Positions 1 through 9,070 of a stretch of DNA of 64,000 nucleotides are shown here, piece by piece (position 1 is the first letter of the stretch; each line of letters begins with the position of its first letter). A model generated the notes under the pieces. That model had not been told where the DNA came from, made no database searches, and saw only the letters and a program-made list of their open reading frames with translations. The translations under genes were made by a program, and so were the position numbers. Source of the stretch: an uncultured Anderseniella sp. (GTDB taxonomy: Bacteria; Pseudomonadota; Alphaproteobacteria; Rhizobiales; Aestuariivirgaceae); NCBI GenBank assembly GCA_947488295.1, contig CANKYU010000004.1, positions 372,001-436,000 on the forward strand. The letters run 5' to 3'.

Positions 1-381
1 CTGCATGCTCATTCCGATGCGGATGCGGTAGAGAGGATTTTCAAGACCTGGCCGGACGCACGAGTATTGTGGGCGCACTCCGGATTCGACAGCCCCGGCA
101 AGGTCAGGGACATGCTGCGACGTCATAAACAACTTTGGTCCGACCTGGCTTTCCGGTCAGACCACGCCAGTGGCAAACAGGTCGACGAACAATGGCTGGC
201 CGCGTTTGAAGAATTTCCCGATCGTTTCATGATCGGAACCGACACGTTTGCACCGGAACGCTGGTATTATATCAAGGACCATGCTGATTACTCACGCGGC
301 TGGCTGGCCAGCCTGCCGAAACCGCTGGCGGAAAACATCGCCTATAAAAACGCGGAAAAAATGCTGGGATTATTGAACTAG
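1..381 (+). CDS. amidohydrolase family protein, 5'-truncated by window edge
   Basis: The reading frame is open from base 1, so the N-terminus lies outside the window; 126 residues are visible. They look like the C-terminal part of an amidohydrolase-2 type TIM-barrel metal hydrolase: histidines at H2, H4 and H26 (WAHSG) and a strand ending in GTDT (about residues 79–82), whose Asp is a usual metal ligand in this superfamily, followed by the terminal NAEKMLGL helix typical of the family. The substrate cannot be read from this fragment. The stop codon directly abuts the ATG of the next gene, so the two are probably co-transcribed. Confidence 0.75.
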   Translation: MHAHSDADAVERIFKTWPDARVLWAHSGFDSPGKVRDMLRRHKQLWSDLAFRSDHASGKQVDEQWLAAFEEFPDRFMIGTDTFAPERWYYIKDHADYSRGWLASLPKPLAENIAYKNAEKMLGLLN

Positions 382-792
382 ATGACCGGCAAACGAATTT
401 TCGCCGGCATTGCGTTGCTGGCAGCCACAACGTCCAGCGCAGCGGCATGCACGATACCGGATGGCTGGACCATGATGCAGGTTGAGCATGCGCAATCGTC
501 GAAGATCGCGCTCGAACTACCGCCAACACCGGTGAAAATCGGTGAGCCGTTTTCAATCGACTTTCTGGTGTGTGCGAACCCGCAACCCGGCATCGGCGAC
601 ATCCGGCTGGATGCTACAATGCCTGCCCACAAACACGGCATGAACTACAAGCCGGAGATAAAAGAGGTGGCCGACAACATATATCGTGGCAGCGGCATGT
701 TCTTTCACATGCCGGGCGAATGGCAGATTTCTGTTGAGCTGCTGATCGATGGCGAGAGCCGACGTTTCCTGCTCAAGGTGCCCGCCAGATGA
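382..792 (+). CDS. secreted YtkA/FixH-like domain protein
   Basis: A 136-residue protein with an N-terminal signal peptide (hydrophobic stretch at about residues 6–20, cleavage expected near SAAAC). The body resembles small beta-sandwich YtkA-like proteins: a strand with PVKIGEPFSIDFLV, then ATMPAHKHGMNYKP and FHMPGEWQISVEL. Such proteins are exported and are often found beside haem or copper redox proteins. The ATG directly follows the upstream stop and its own stop overlaps the next start (ATGA), so it is part of an operon with the dihaem protein downstream. A Cys follows the signal region, but the lipobox is poor, so lipidation is doubtful. The precise role is not known. Confidence 0.65.
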   Translation: MTGKRIFAGIALLAATTSSAAACTIPDGWTMMQVEHAQSSKIALELPPTPVKIGEPFSIDFLVCANPQPGIGDIRLDATMPAHKHGMNYKPEIKEVADNIYRGSGMFFHMPGEWQISVELLIDGESRRFLLKVPAR

Positions 793-1934
793 AGCGGGTA
801 TTCGGGTTGTTGTGCGGTGTGGTTGTCGCATTTTCAGCACCTCAGTCCGGTCATGCCCAAAATCTCATCCTGAGCCAGTCAGAGATATCCGCAGCCTTGT
901 CGCATGGCCCGTGGCCACTGCCGAAACAGGATGATCCGAGCAACCGGATGTCGGGTAACGCAGCGGCCATCAGTCTTGGAAAGAAGCTGTTTTCCAGCAA
1001 GAAGCTTTCCGCAGACGGCACGCTGAACTGCGCATCCTGCCACAGGCCCGATGCGGGGTTTACCGATGGCGTGGCGCAGGCAATGGGCCATACCAGGGGT
1101 GATCGAAACACCCAGGCCCTGTACAATCTGAAATATCAGCGCTGGTTCGGCTGGGACGGTCGCAACGACAATCTGTGGGCACAAAGCCTGCGGCCCATTG
1201 TACGGGTGGACGAAATGGCGCTGCGGACAACAGACCTCAGCGAGGTATTGACCGGCGAGGAATTCGCTGCACCTTACTCAGCCCTGTTCGGCTCGCCCCC
1301 CCAGCTCAGCGAACAACAGAACCTTGTCAATGTCGGCAAGCTGCTGGCGGCTTATATAGAGACGCTGACCACCGAAAAAACACCGTTTGACAGGTTCCGT
1401 GATGCCCTTGCGGCTGGCGATGAAGCGGCAGCTGCCGTCTATCCCGAGGCAGCCCAGCGCGGTTTCCGGATTTTTGCCGGCAAGGGCAAGTGCAATTTCT
1501 GTCACACCGGCGCGTTGTTTTCCAATGGCGAGTTTCATGATGCTGGTGTGCCGTATTTCGTTGCAGCCAACCGGGTCGATAGCGGCAGGCACGGCGGCAT
1601 CAAGGCCCTGATGAAGAACCCGTATACGCTTGCCGGCCCCTACTCCGACGACCCCAAAAAGACCGGTGCCTGGAAGACAAGGCAACTCATCAGATCACAC
1701 AACGATTTCGGCACCTTCCGGGTTCCCAGCCTGCGCAATGTCGGGCGGACCGCACCCTACATGCACAATGGCAGCATCGCCACTCTGGAAGACGTCGTTC
1801 ATCACTATTCAAACATTGATCTGGAACGCCTGCACGCCGACGGAGAACTGATCCTGCAGCCACTGCACCTCACGAAACGTGAGAGCGCTGATCTGGTGTC
1901 ATTCCTGCTGTCATTGACCGAAGTTGACGATTGA
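789..1934 (+). CDS. dihaem cytochrome c peroxidase / MauG-family protein
   Basis: A 381-residue exported protein (signal peptide to about residue 24, SGHAQ). Two covalent haem motifs are present: CASCH at about residues 81–85 and CNFCH at about 235–239, the two-domain arrangement of bacterial dihaem peroxidases and MauG-like enzymes. The segment TLNCASCHRPDAGFTDG and the C-terminal MHNGSIATLEDVVHHYS are typical of the family. It acts in the periplasm, reducing peroxide or oxidising a protein or copper partner. It overlaps the YtkA-like gene by four bases, implying translational coupling. Peroxidase and MauG-like oxidase roles cannot be separated from sequence alone. Confidence 0.88.
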   Translation: MKRVFGLLCGVVVAFSAPQSGHAQNLILSQSEISAALSHGPWPLPKQDDPSNRMSGNAAAISLGKKLFSSKKLSADGTLNCASCHRPDAGFTDGVAQAMGHTRGDRNTQALYNLKYQRWFGWDGRNDNLWAQSLRPIVRVDEMALRTTDLSEVLTGEEFAAPYSALFGSPPQLSEQQNLVNVGKLLAAYIETLTTEKTPFDRFRDALAAGDEAAAAVYPEAAQRGFRIFAGKGKCNFCHTGALFSNGEFHDAGVPYFVAANRVDSGRHGGIKALMKNPYTLAGPYSDDPKKTGAWKTRQLIRSHNDFGTFRVPSLRNVGRTAPYMHNGSIATLEDVVHHYSNIDLERLHADGELILQPLHLTKRESADLVSFLLSLTEVDD

Positions 1935-2022
1935 GTTCGAAGTCAGGCCGGATAGATAGGCAACAACCCGCCCGCTAGCGCTGTCGCCAGCCTTGCGTCC
2001 ACTAAGCTGCCTTCACGTTTCT

Positions 2023-2553
2023 TCATCTGGCTGTGTCCGCGGCCTTCAGATAGCGCAACGCAAACCTGGCTCGACTGGAAACACTCAAATCCCTTGCATC
2101 CGAGAGATGGTTTAGATCGTCGACAAAACTCTTGTTCTGAACGCGAGGGATGAGCCTGCAGAAGTGCCTGAACTCCCGCATGGCTCCATTGTGAATACGG
2201 CCCATGATCAAGTCCCGGATTATAGACTTTTCCGCCTCATCAAGATCGAGCCCTCTAATTTTTGGGATCAGCCACTGCTTGGTATGTCCGGACCAGAAAT
2301 AGGCGGGATCGACTGCAAAATAACTGAAGACAAACTCTCGCGCTTCAGCCCATCCATCAATATCAGCATCCCTTATCCTGTCCAGAAATTCGTCCACTTC
2401 AGAGCGATAATCTCTGAATTTCTGCGCTGCGCGATGCCATGCCTCCCGGCGAGACGGTGACTGATCACGAACCTTGAATGCATCATGCAAAGCCTGATGC
2501 AGGGCCTGCATCTCTGCCTCGTGTCGGCGTATGACTTCGTCAAATTTCCGCAT
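2023..2553 (-). CDS. hypothetical protein, alpha-helical
   Basis: A 176-residue soluble protein with no signal peptide or membrane segment. It is rich in charged residues and appears largely helical (for example HEAEMQALHQALHDAF near the start and FVFSYFAVDPAYFW in the middle). No family is recognised. It stands alone between the MauG-type operon and a glycosyltransferase on the opposite strand. No good ribosome-binding site is visible before the ATG at 2553, so the start is uncertain. Confidence 0.55.
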   Translation of the reverse strand: MRKFDEVIRRHEAEMQALHQALHDAFKVRDQSPSRREAWHRAAQKFRDYRSEVDEFLDRIRDADIDGWAEAREFVFSYFAVDPAYFWSGHTKQWLIPKIRGLDLDEAEKSIIRDLIMGRIHNGAMREFRHFCRLIPRVQNKSFVDDLNHLSDARDLSVSSRARFALRYLKAADTAR

Positions 2554-2746
2554 TCGGATAAGTTATGCCAAACGATCTATCGATCAGTTAACGGCAAATT
2601 CGGATAACAATCGCAACCGGCAAGACACTGTCACCCATCAGACAGACAGTACCTCGAACACACTGTCACGGCGCACCACCTGTATTTTTACGGAACCGTA
2701 AGACAACTGACAGCGGCTTGTAATGTGGCCGGGATATGGCTGCTTC

Positions 2747-3856
2747 ATGAACATATTGTTTGTGAGCAGTGCAAAACACTTTGGCGGAACCGAAAGATGG
2801 ACCAGCATGGCTGCGGCCGAGCTGGCAGGCCGCGGACACTCAGTCTGGGTTTGCTGCCCTGACCTGCCTCATGCGGACCAGTTCATTTCGGAAAACCGGC
2901 TGATCCGCAGTGTACCTTCAGGCCTTGAAGATACCCGGGGCAAGGCCGACCTGGCTGCAACCATATCGAAACTCGACATCAATGTGGTGATCCCTGTCAG
3001 CCAGCGTATGTATTTTCTCACCGGACAGATCGCCCGGCGTCTGAACATCGCCATGGTCCTGCGCCTCGGGATCGTACGCCTGCCATGGCGCCCGGTTCTG
3101 GACTGGTTCGGTTATGGCATCTGGCCGGACGCAATCATCGTCAACACAAGCCGCATCAAACGCGTCCTGTCCTGGGCACCGTTCGTGAAGCCGGACCGTA
3201 TCCACGTCATCTACAACGGCATCACCCAGGACTTGCCCGTTGCGAATTCAAATCGCGATGAACGATTTACAATCAGCTTCGTCGGAACGGTGTCGTGGCG
3301 AAAGGGCGTCTGGCATCTGATCTCGGCACTGTCACACCTTCCAGATGACATTTTGCGCAAAACCAGGCTGCAGATCATTGGAACCGGGCCTGCCCTGAAC
3401 CAATGCAGACGTTTGGTTGAGAAACACCGGCTTCACGACAATGTATCTTTTGAAGGACACCTGGAGAACCCGTCCAGCCAATTGGCAAACAGCGATCTGT
3501 TCACGCTTCTGTCGATGCAGGAGGGGATATCCAACTCACTTCTGGAAGCCATGAATGCCGGTGTAGCCAGCTATACGACCCTCGTCGGCGGTCACGGCGA
3601 ATTCATCCGCAACGGCGTGAATGCCTACGTCGCTTCGTCACGCAATCCTAAAGCCGTGGCCCGGGACCTGGTTGCAATCATCAATGACAAGGACCGTGCC
3701 CGGATTGCACGGGCCGGTCAGGAGACGGTCGAGAAATTATTCACTACCGTGTCCATGGGTGATCAACTGGAGACACTCCTGCACCGGGTTGTTCACACAA
3801 CCAACCTTCCCCTGACGCAGGCAATGGTTCATCGCAGGTCTGACGTGCCCGGTTAG
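2747..3856 (+). CDS. glycosyltransferase family 4 (group 1)
   Basis: About 369 residues with the GT-B fold signature: an N-terminal MNILFVSSAKHFGGTERW nucleotide-binding-like start, a linker strand FTISFVGTVSWRKGVWHL that opens the C-terminal domain, and the donor-binding region ISNSLLEAMNAGVASY near the end. It probably transfers a nucleotide-activated sugar to a lipid- or saccharide-linked acceptor in polysaccharide synthesis at the cytoplasmic face. An upstream in-frame ATG at 2723 exists, but the conserved N-terminus begins at 2747. Two further glycosyltransferases follow on the opposite strand, suggesting a small surface-polysaccharide locus. Donor and acceptor are unknown. Confidence 0.87.
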   Translation: MNILFVSSAKHFGGTERWTSMAAAELAGRGHSVWVCCPDLPHADQFISENRLIRSVPSGLEDTRGKADLAATISKLDINVVIPVSQRMYFLTGQIARRLNIAMVLRLGIVRLPWRPVLDWFGYGIWPDAIIVNTSRIKRVLSWAPFVKPDRIHVIYNGITQDLPVANSNRDERFTISFVGTVSWRKGVWHLISALSHLPDDILRKTRLQIIGTGPALNQCRRLVEKHRLHDNVSFEGHLENPSSQLANSDLFTLLSMQEGISNSLLEAMNAGVASYTTLVGGHGEFIRNGVNAYVASSRNPKAVARDLVAIINDKDRARIARAGQETVEKLFTTVSMGDQLETLLHRVVHTTNLPLTQAMVHRRSDVPG

Positions 3857-3898
3857 GACCTCGGGTCTGTAACTGACCTTCTTGCCGGCAGATTGAAA

Positions 3899-4675
3899 TC
3901 AGGGTGTGGAAGTTGCATCCGAGTTCGAAGCAACGGCTTGCCTGATCGCCGCCAGGTTGGCTTTCAGCTGCCGTCGGCCAATCGTGCGCCTGACAAGCCC
4001 AATTCGCAGTATTGCAGGCAATCTGAGAAGAGATGTGTTGTTCTGTGGTGAGATTGTGGATTCCATTTCCGCGTCCGGCTCAAACAGATTGGTTCGCGTC
4101 TGGGCAAACAACAGTCCCTGTCTGGCGTGGAGCCATTCCAGATGATCGATAGGCGCGAGGATTTTCGTCATGCCCAGCGCTTTGCGGGCCCCATGGTTGG
4201 TGATGATGTAAGCTGCGGTTGATTTTGAGCCCCGCATATCAACGCACAATTCGACACCGGCTATATTCAAATTGATGTCGACCTGTGAATCGACCCGATC
4301 ACGATGCCGGTGCACACACAGTTTCAACCAGTCGATAGCCGGTGTTTTTGCTTCATACTCACTGATAAACCGGCCTGCGAGTGGTGTCGCCCTGGCATCA
4401 TCTTCCAACACGAGCGCATACGGCAACTGATCTTCCACAATTCGTGACCAGCACTTTCTATGGCTCAGGAAACAGCCGATAGCCGGCATGATGTTGAACT
4501 TGGACGGTTCGTGCGTCAGATGCATCCATTTTGAAAGGTGTGCCCATTTGTCCGGCAGCGCACGGCCGTCCACGGCGCTGACGCGCACAACGTCGTTTTC
4601 AGGCATTTGCGAGGCCTGACAAAATCGGTCCCAGCGCTCAACCGCTGCATCAAGATTGATCACCAGGGTTTTCAT
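3899..4675 (-). CDS. glycosyltransferase family 25 (LPS-type)
   Basis: A 258-residue protein with the GT25 pattern: N-terminal MKTLVINLDAAVERWDRF, then SAVDGRALP, the conserved IGCFLSHRKCW block (about residues 66–76) and the acidic ALVLEDDA motif (about 87–94) that binds the metal–nucleotide sugar. GT25 enzymes extend lipooligosaccharide or other surface glycans. The ATG overlaps the stop of the upstream glycosyltransferase gene by four bases (ATGA), so the pair is translationally coupled. The specific sugar cannot be read. Confidence 0.86.
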   Translation of the reverse strand: MKTLVINLDAAVERWDRFCQASQMPENDVVRVSAVDGRALPDKWAHLSKWMHLTHEPSKFNIMPAIGCFLSHRKCWSRIVEDQLPYALVLEDDARATPLAGRFISEYEAKTPAIDWLKLCVHRHRDRVDSQVDINLNIAGVELCVDMRGSKSTAAYIITNHGARKALGMTKILAPIDHLEWLHARQGLLFAQTRTNLFEPDAEMESTISPQNNTSLLRLPAILRIGLVRRTIGRRQLKANLAAIRQAVASNSDATSTP

Positions 4676-5667
4676 TTACCTGCTGCCCCTGCTTGCGATT
4701 TCACGGCTGTGGGTTCCGGTGTACTACCCGGTGAATTGAGAAACCGTTTGAATTTCGCCGACGCATTCAGAAAACCCTGTTCCAGAAGCTGATCGGCGGA
4801 TAGGAAAACCTCGGATGTCTCATCCTTCAGGTTAATTCGGCCGGACTTCGTCAAGTGAGCCTGGTAATGGCGATACTCATAGCTGCCCCGCCAGTATTGC
4901 TGTTTTCTGACACTGTCAGATACATGATCTTCAAAGCCCGGAACATACTTGTAGTGACGCAGCACCGTAGAAAAGTCAGCAAGGCTGACACCATAAATAA
5001 AGTGGCTGTTCATGGGATACCGGATGTGCCCACGATCTTTCCGCAACGGGTGCTTCACCAGTTGCACCTCCTGGAGGCCGAACACCCTGCCGCGTACTCC
5101 TCCCTGTGAGCCGTGCACAATGGACCGATCACAGGTTACCCCCATCGTGTTATAAGATGTTCGGGTAATTGAAGCTGTCTCGAAGTATCTTATTTCCTGC
5201 AAGTCCAGCTTGTGGCCTGCCAGCGGAATGCTTTCCGGGTACATGTCGAGCATGGTGGCAAAAACAGCATCGAAACCGTTTGCGTCGAGATACCCGGTCA
5301 ATGCGCCCAGCCCAACCTCCTGTGAGCCGGGATAGTCAAAAAACTCGTCCACATCCAGCATCAGCGACCACCGGTCATGACCGTATTGATATTGCATCCA
5401 GAGCCTCATGGCATGCTGGTAGTCGCGGAAATCGAGATCGCAGGTCAGAACAGTTGTGTTGGGATGCTGACAGGCCAGTGCGACCGTATTGTCTGTGGAG
5501 CCATTGTCCATCAACACCATGTGCGACACGCCCAGATTGAAGTGGTGGTGCAGAAATTCCTCCAGCCACACTTCGCCGTCTCGCAGCAATACAAATCCTA
5601 TAACGCCGGTGGCCGGCATGTCGCCAGTACCATGGACACGAACCGCGTGCCTGTTCACCACCTTCAT
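4672..5667 (-). CDS. glycosyltransferase family 2-like (Glyco_tranf_2_4 type)
   Basis: The catalytic core shows GFVLLRDGEVWLEEFLHHHF, MDNGSTDNTV (GT-A donor site) and LMLDVDEFFDYP, whose DVDE is the DxD metal-binding motif. This matches the Glyco_tranf_2_4 / GT92-like group acting on surface glycans. The frame stays open upstream to 5886, but that would overlap the ABC permease gene by 77 bases and add a non-conserved segment; ATG at 5667 gives a plausible 331-residue enzyme. Its Shine-Dalgarno is weak, and in-frame GTG or TTG codons between 5667 and 5810 are alternatives. Coupled by ATGA to the GT25 gene downstream. Confidence 0.78.
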   Translation of the reverse strand: MKVVNRHAVRVHGTGDMPATGVIGFVLLRDGEVWLEEFLHHHFNLGVSHMVLMDNGSTDNTVALACQHPNTTVLTCDLDFRDYQHAMRLWMQYQYGHDRWSLMLDVDEFFDYPGSQEVGLGALTGYLDANGFDAVFATMLDMYPESIPLAGHKLDLQEIRYFETASITRTSYNTMGVTCDRSIVHGSQGGVRGRVFGLQEVQLVKHPLRKDRGHIRYPMNSHFIYGVSLADFSTVLRHYKYVPGFEDHVSDSVRKQQYWRGSYEYRHYQAHLTKSGRINLKDETSEVFLSADQLLEQGFLNASAKFKRFLNSPGSTPEPTAVKSQAGAAGK

Positions 5668-5809
5668 GTCCCGTCGCAGTGAGACCCAGGCCACGATCAG
5701 TTTCCATAGTTTTCCGATATTTCTCAGAGGTTTCGGCAATTCACGACCATCTGGCGAGCAGGCATCTGATCCAACTGCAAACGATACTGCGAAACCCTGG
5801 CGGACGCCA

Positions 5810-7831
5810 CTATCTCTGCCGCCAGCCTTGGGTCCTGCCCAGCACATATCGTGACACCACCGCGTGCACCAGCCTCGCCACAACATTGGTGTAGAAGATC
5901 ATCATGCCCATGGCCGCCGCGGGCGCTATGTCACCGGCGTCGTCCATGTTCAGCACGGCCACCGAAGCCAGTGTTGTCTTGGAGGAGTACAGGAATACCA
6001 CTGCCGACACCGTGGTCATGGCGTTGACGAACAGGTAGATCATGATGTCGAGAATGGCAGGCATGCAAACCGGCACGGTGACCCGGCTGAACAACCGGTA
6101 GAACGGTTGTTTCAACGACGCCGCCACCGGTTCAAATTCGCAGTCGATCTGTTTCAGCGCCGTGACCGCGGTCAGGTGCGAGACCGTGTAAAAATGGGTG
6201 ACCGTACAGATCACCAGAATGGCCATGGTGCCATAGATGAAGTTCAGCGGATTGGCCGGATTGTTGAAGAAGAAGATGTAAGCCAGGCCGAGCACCATGC
6301 CCGGTATTGCCATGGGCAGCATGGCGAGGAACTGGAAGCCCGCCCTGCCCTTGTTGAACCCCTTGGTCTTTTCCACCATGTAGGCGCCGGTGAAGATGAT
6401 GACTGTGCCGATCACGGCGGTCATCAGCGCCAGCATGATGGAATTGCGGTAGGCATCCCAACCGCCACCATCCATACGGTCAAAGTCATAGTTTGTCAGG
6501 CCGAGCGACAGGTCATAGGGCCAGAACTTGACCAGCGCTGCGTACTGGCAGATGCCCAGAATGGAGATGATGAACAACGCCACCAGCGCACAATAGGCAA
6601 GGCAGCTCAGGTCGAAGCGCCGCGACGGTTTAGGCTGGTAGACCACCGAGCGCGCCGACAGCAGCGCCACCTGTTTGCGCTGCACCTGCCGGTCGACGAT
6701 ATAGGCAATCAGCGCCGGGATCAGCAGCACTACCGAGACTACCGCGCCCATCTGGAAATTCTGCTGACCGATGACCTGCTTGTAGATGTCCACCGCCAGC
6801 ATGTTGTACTGCCCGCCGATCACCTTGGGCAGGCCGAAATCGGTGATCACCAGGTTGAACACCACGAAGGCCGCCGAGATCAGGCCGTAGCGCGCACCGG
6901 GAATGGTCACGGTCCAGAACGTGCGCCACTTGCTGGCACGCAGCGATACCGCAGCCTCATACAGCCGTGCATCTGAAATCGACAGGGCGATCAGGATGAT
7001 GATCATGGCATGGGGAAAGGTGAAGAACACCGAGCCCACAACAATGCCGATGGGCCCGTATATGCTCTCGCCCATCAGAAACTGTTTCAAAAACCCCTGA
7101 TTGCCGAACAGATAGACCAGCGCAATGCCCGGCAGCAGCGACGGCACCAGGATCGGTGCCATGGCGATGACCCTGAACACGCCCTTGAACGGCATGCAGC
7201 TCCGGCACAGTGCGTAGGCAAAGCCGAATGCCAGCGAGACGGTGATTATGGTCGAGACCAATGCGATAAACACCGAGTTCTGGATCGACTGGAACAGCGC
7301 AGGCGTTGAGAAGTAGGTGGCGAAATTGGCCAGCCCGTGCCCCTGTATCGGGCGGATCACCACTTTGCGGAAGGTGTTTGAATCAAACTCCGCCGGTTTG
7401 GTACCTTCGAAGCGTTCCGACCCTACCAGGTATACCGCCTCGTCATTGAGGCCGCGCAACCGGTACTTCACCGGGCTGCGGAAACTGAAATCCGGAAAGA
7501 ACTTGGTCAGCGCCAGGCGGCCGTCGGAACTGGTCGCAAGGTCGCCTTCAGCGATGAAGTTCCCCTGATTGTTCAGTTGTTGAAGAGTTGCCGCAGGCTG
7601 ATTGTAGGCGCCGGCTTCGTTGCTCACCTGCACTTCAAACTGCGCCAGGTCAAACCGGCTGGTTTCAAATGCCTTGGACAGCATGGCGTACAACGGCAAA
7701 GCCAGCGCCACGATCAGGTACACCGCCAGCACAATCATGTAGCCGCGCATGATCCAGTCGTCGGAGCCCAATTTCGGCTTGATGCGGCTCTTGGCCGTTA
7801 CATCCGGACCCAGTGCATCGAGGCTGCTCAT
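5810..7831 (-). CDS. ABC transporter permease, 2-aminoethylphosphonate-type (fused double domain)
   Basis: A 673-residue inner-membrane protein made of two tandem binding-protein-dependent permease domains, each with about six membrane helices. EAA-like cytoplasmic loops are visible at AAVSLRASKWRTFWTVTIP in the first half and in the second half near VAASLKQPFYRLFSRVTVP. Between the first helix (about residues 31–51) and the first permease domain is an extracytoplasmic stretch. The fused layout matches iron/phosphonate importers such as the PhnU-type permeases linked to 2-aminoethylphosphonate use. It overlaps the ATPase gene by four bases (ATGA), and a matching binding protein lies just upstream, completing one importer. 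Confidence 0.86.
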   Translation of the reverse strand: MSSLDALGPDVTAKSRIKPKLGSDDWIMRGYMIVLAVYLIVALALPLYAMLSKAFETSRFDLAQFEVQVSNEAGAYNQPAATLQQLNNQGNFIAEGDLATSSDGRLALTKFFPDFSFRSPVKYRLRGLNDEAVYLVGSERFEGTKPAEFDSNTFRKVVIRPIQGHGLANFATYFSTPALFQSIQNSVFIALVSTIITVSLAFGFAYALCRSCMPFKGVFRVIAMAPILVPSLLPGIALVYLFGNQGFLKQFLMGESIYGPIGIVVGSVFFTFPHAMIIILIALSISDARLYEAAVSLRASKWRTFWTVTIPGARYGLISAAFVVFNLVITDFGLPKVIGGQYNMLAVDIYKQVIGQQNFQMGAVVSVVLLIPALIAYIVDRQVQRKQVALLSARSVVYQPKPSRRFDLSCLAYCALVALFIISILGICQYAALVKFWPYDLSLGLTNYDFDRMDGGGWDAYRNSIMLALMTAVIGTVIIFTGAYMVEKTKGFNKGRAGFQFLAMLPMAIPGMVLGLAYIFFFNNPANPLNFIYGTMAILVICTVTHFYTVSHLTAVTALKQIDCEFEPVAASLKQPFYRLFSRVTVPVCMPAILDIMIYLFVNAMTTVSAVVFLYSSKTTLASVAVLNMDDAGDIAPAAAMGMMIFYTNVVARLVHAVVSRYVLGRTQGWRQR

Positions 7832-8964
7832 TTATCCGGCTCCGGCGCAGCGGCGAACACTTTCAGCCGGTCGCTCGGGATTTCGATTCGCATGCGCCCG
7901 CCCACCTGGATATCCATGCGCCTGACAGCATTGATGGAGAAGTCCGCCACGACCTGCCCGGAGCCCAGATCGGGACTGCTCAGCCTGGTGCGCCAGAACG
8001 AACCCAGAAATTCCATTTCATCGACAGTGGTTTCAACCGTATTGCCCGGTTCTCCAACCTTGTCCGGCGCGCCCGGTGACCGCGCGCCATCGCCATGCGG
8101 AATGATATCTTCCGGCCGGATGACTGCAATTACGTCAACACCGTCGGCATGAGTATGGGTTGCACTGGCAAACCTTCGCTTGCCCATTTTCACGCCCTTG
8201 CCCTTCTTGTCGGCCACACCATCGAGCTGGTTCGTCTCGCCGATAAAGTCGGCCACAAACAGTGATACCGGCTCGCGATAAACATCGGTCGGCGTGCCGA
8301 CCTGCTCGATGACGCCATGGTTCATGACCACGATGCGGTCTGCCATGGCGAGCGCTTCTTCCTGATCATGGGTCACCATGATGGTGGTCACGCCGAGCTT
8401 GCGCTGCAGATCCTTAACTTCATGGCGCAGATGCACGCGTACCTTGGCATCCAGCGCTGACAAGGGCTCGTCCAGCAACAACAGGCCCGGCGACATGGCA
8501 ATGGCGCGGGCCAGCGCAATGCGCTGCTGCTGTCCGCCGGACAATTGCGCCGGAAATTTCTTTGCCTGCTCCGGAAGCCCGACCAATGCCAGCAGTTCCG
8601 TCACCCGCTTGTCGATGTCGGCCCTGGCAATGCCGGAGTTTTCCAGCCCGAAAGCGATGTTCTTTTCAACTGTCAGGTTGGGGAACAGGGCATAAGATTG
8701 AAACACGATACCGAAATCGCGCTCCGAAGGCGGTAGCGCGGAAATGTCCTCGCCGTCCTGAAAAACCGCACCCGTTGTCTGAATGTCCAGCCCGGCGATG
8801 GCCCTGAGCAAGGTTGTCTTGCCACAGCCCGAAGGCCCCAGGAAGCACACAAATTCGCCCCGGTTGACCTGGAGTGAAATGTCCTTCAGCGCATAAAAAT
8901 CACCAAATGCCTTCCAGACATTTTCGATCTTCAGATAGGTTTCCGCCGTACTTGCCTGCCCCAT
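7828..8964 (-). CDS. ABC transporter ATP-binding protein, 2-aminoethylphosphonate-type
   Basis: A 378-residue ATPase: Walker A GPSGCGKT (about residues 43–50), Q-loop region VFQSYALFPNLTV, signature LSGGQQQR, Walker B LLLLDEPLSALD and H-loop VTHDQEEA, followed by a C-terminal TOBE-like regulatory domain (IRPEDIIPHG onward). It powers the permease encoded by the overlapping downstream gene. An ATG at 8988 is possible, but the ATG at 8964 is preceded by GGGGAAG at good spacing and starts close to the conserved domain. Neighbours (binding protein, TmpA/TmpB-like oxygenases) point to an aminophosphonate as cargo rather than iron. Confidence 0.9.
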   Translation of the reverse strand: MGQASTAETYLKIENVWKAFGDFYALKDISLQVNRGEFVCFLGPSGCGKTTLLRAIAGLDIQTTGAVFQDGEDISALPPSERDFGIVFQSYALFPNLTVEKNIAFGLENSGIARADIDKRVTELLALVGLPEQAKKFPAQLSGGQQQRIALARAIAMSPGLLLLDEPLSALDAKVRVHLRHEVKDLQRKLGVTTIMVTHDQEEALAMADRIVVMNHGVIEQVGTPTDVYREPVSLFVADFIGETNQLDGVADKKGKGVKMGKRRFASATHTHADGVDVIAVIRPEDIIPHGDGARSPGAPDKVGEPGNTVETTVDEMEFLGSFWRTRLSSPDLGSGQVVADFSINAVRRMDIQVGGRMRIEIPSDRLKVFAAAPEPDK

Positions 8965-9029
8965 GTCGCTTCCCCGAACAGCCGCCATTTTGCAGCATCC
9001 GTTCGACGCTACAATAACACAAGTTCAGA

Positions 9030-9052
9030 GGCACCGGCGATGAGCCGGTGCC
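9030..9052 (-). other. intercistronic stem-loop between binding-protein and ATPase genes
   Basis: A perfect 9 bp inverted repeat, GGCACCGGC and GCCGGTGCC with a 5-base loop, sits between the stop of the binding-protein gene (9071) and the ATPase start (8964). No clear U-run follows on the minus strand. Such hairpins commonly protect or attenuate the message so that the binding protein is made in excess of the membrane subunits; that role is inferred. Confidence 0.6.
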
Positions 9053-9070
9053 CCTTCATCAGTTTGCTTG

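Noticed and set aside
5864..6976. 370-codon open frame on the plus strand opposite the permease gene
   Set aside because: Composition (very rich in His, Gln, Arg, Asp) is that of an antisense shadow of a GC-rich membrane-protein gene; no ribosome-binding site or domain.
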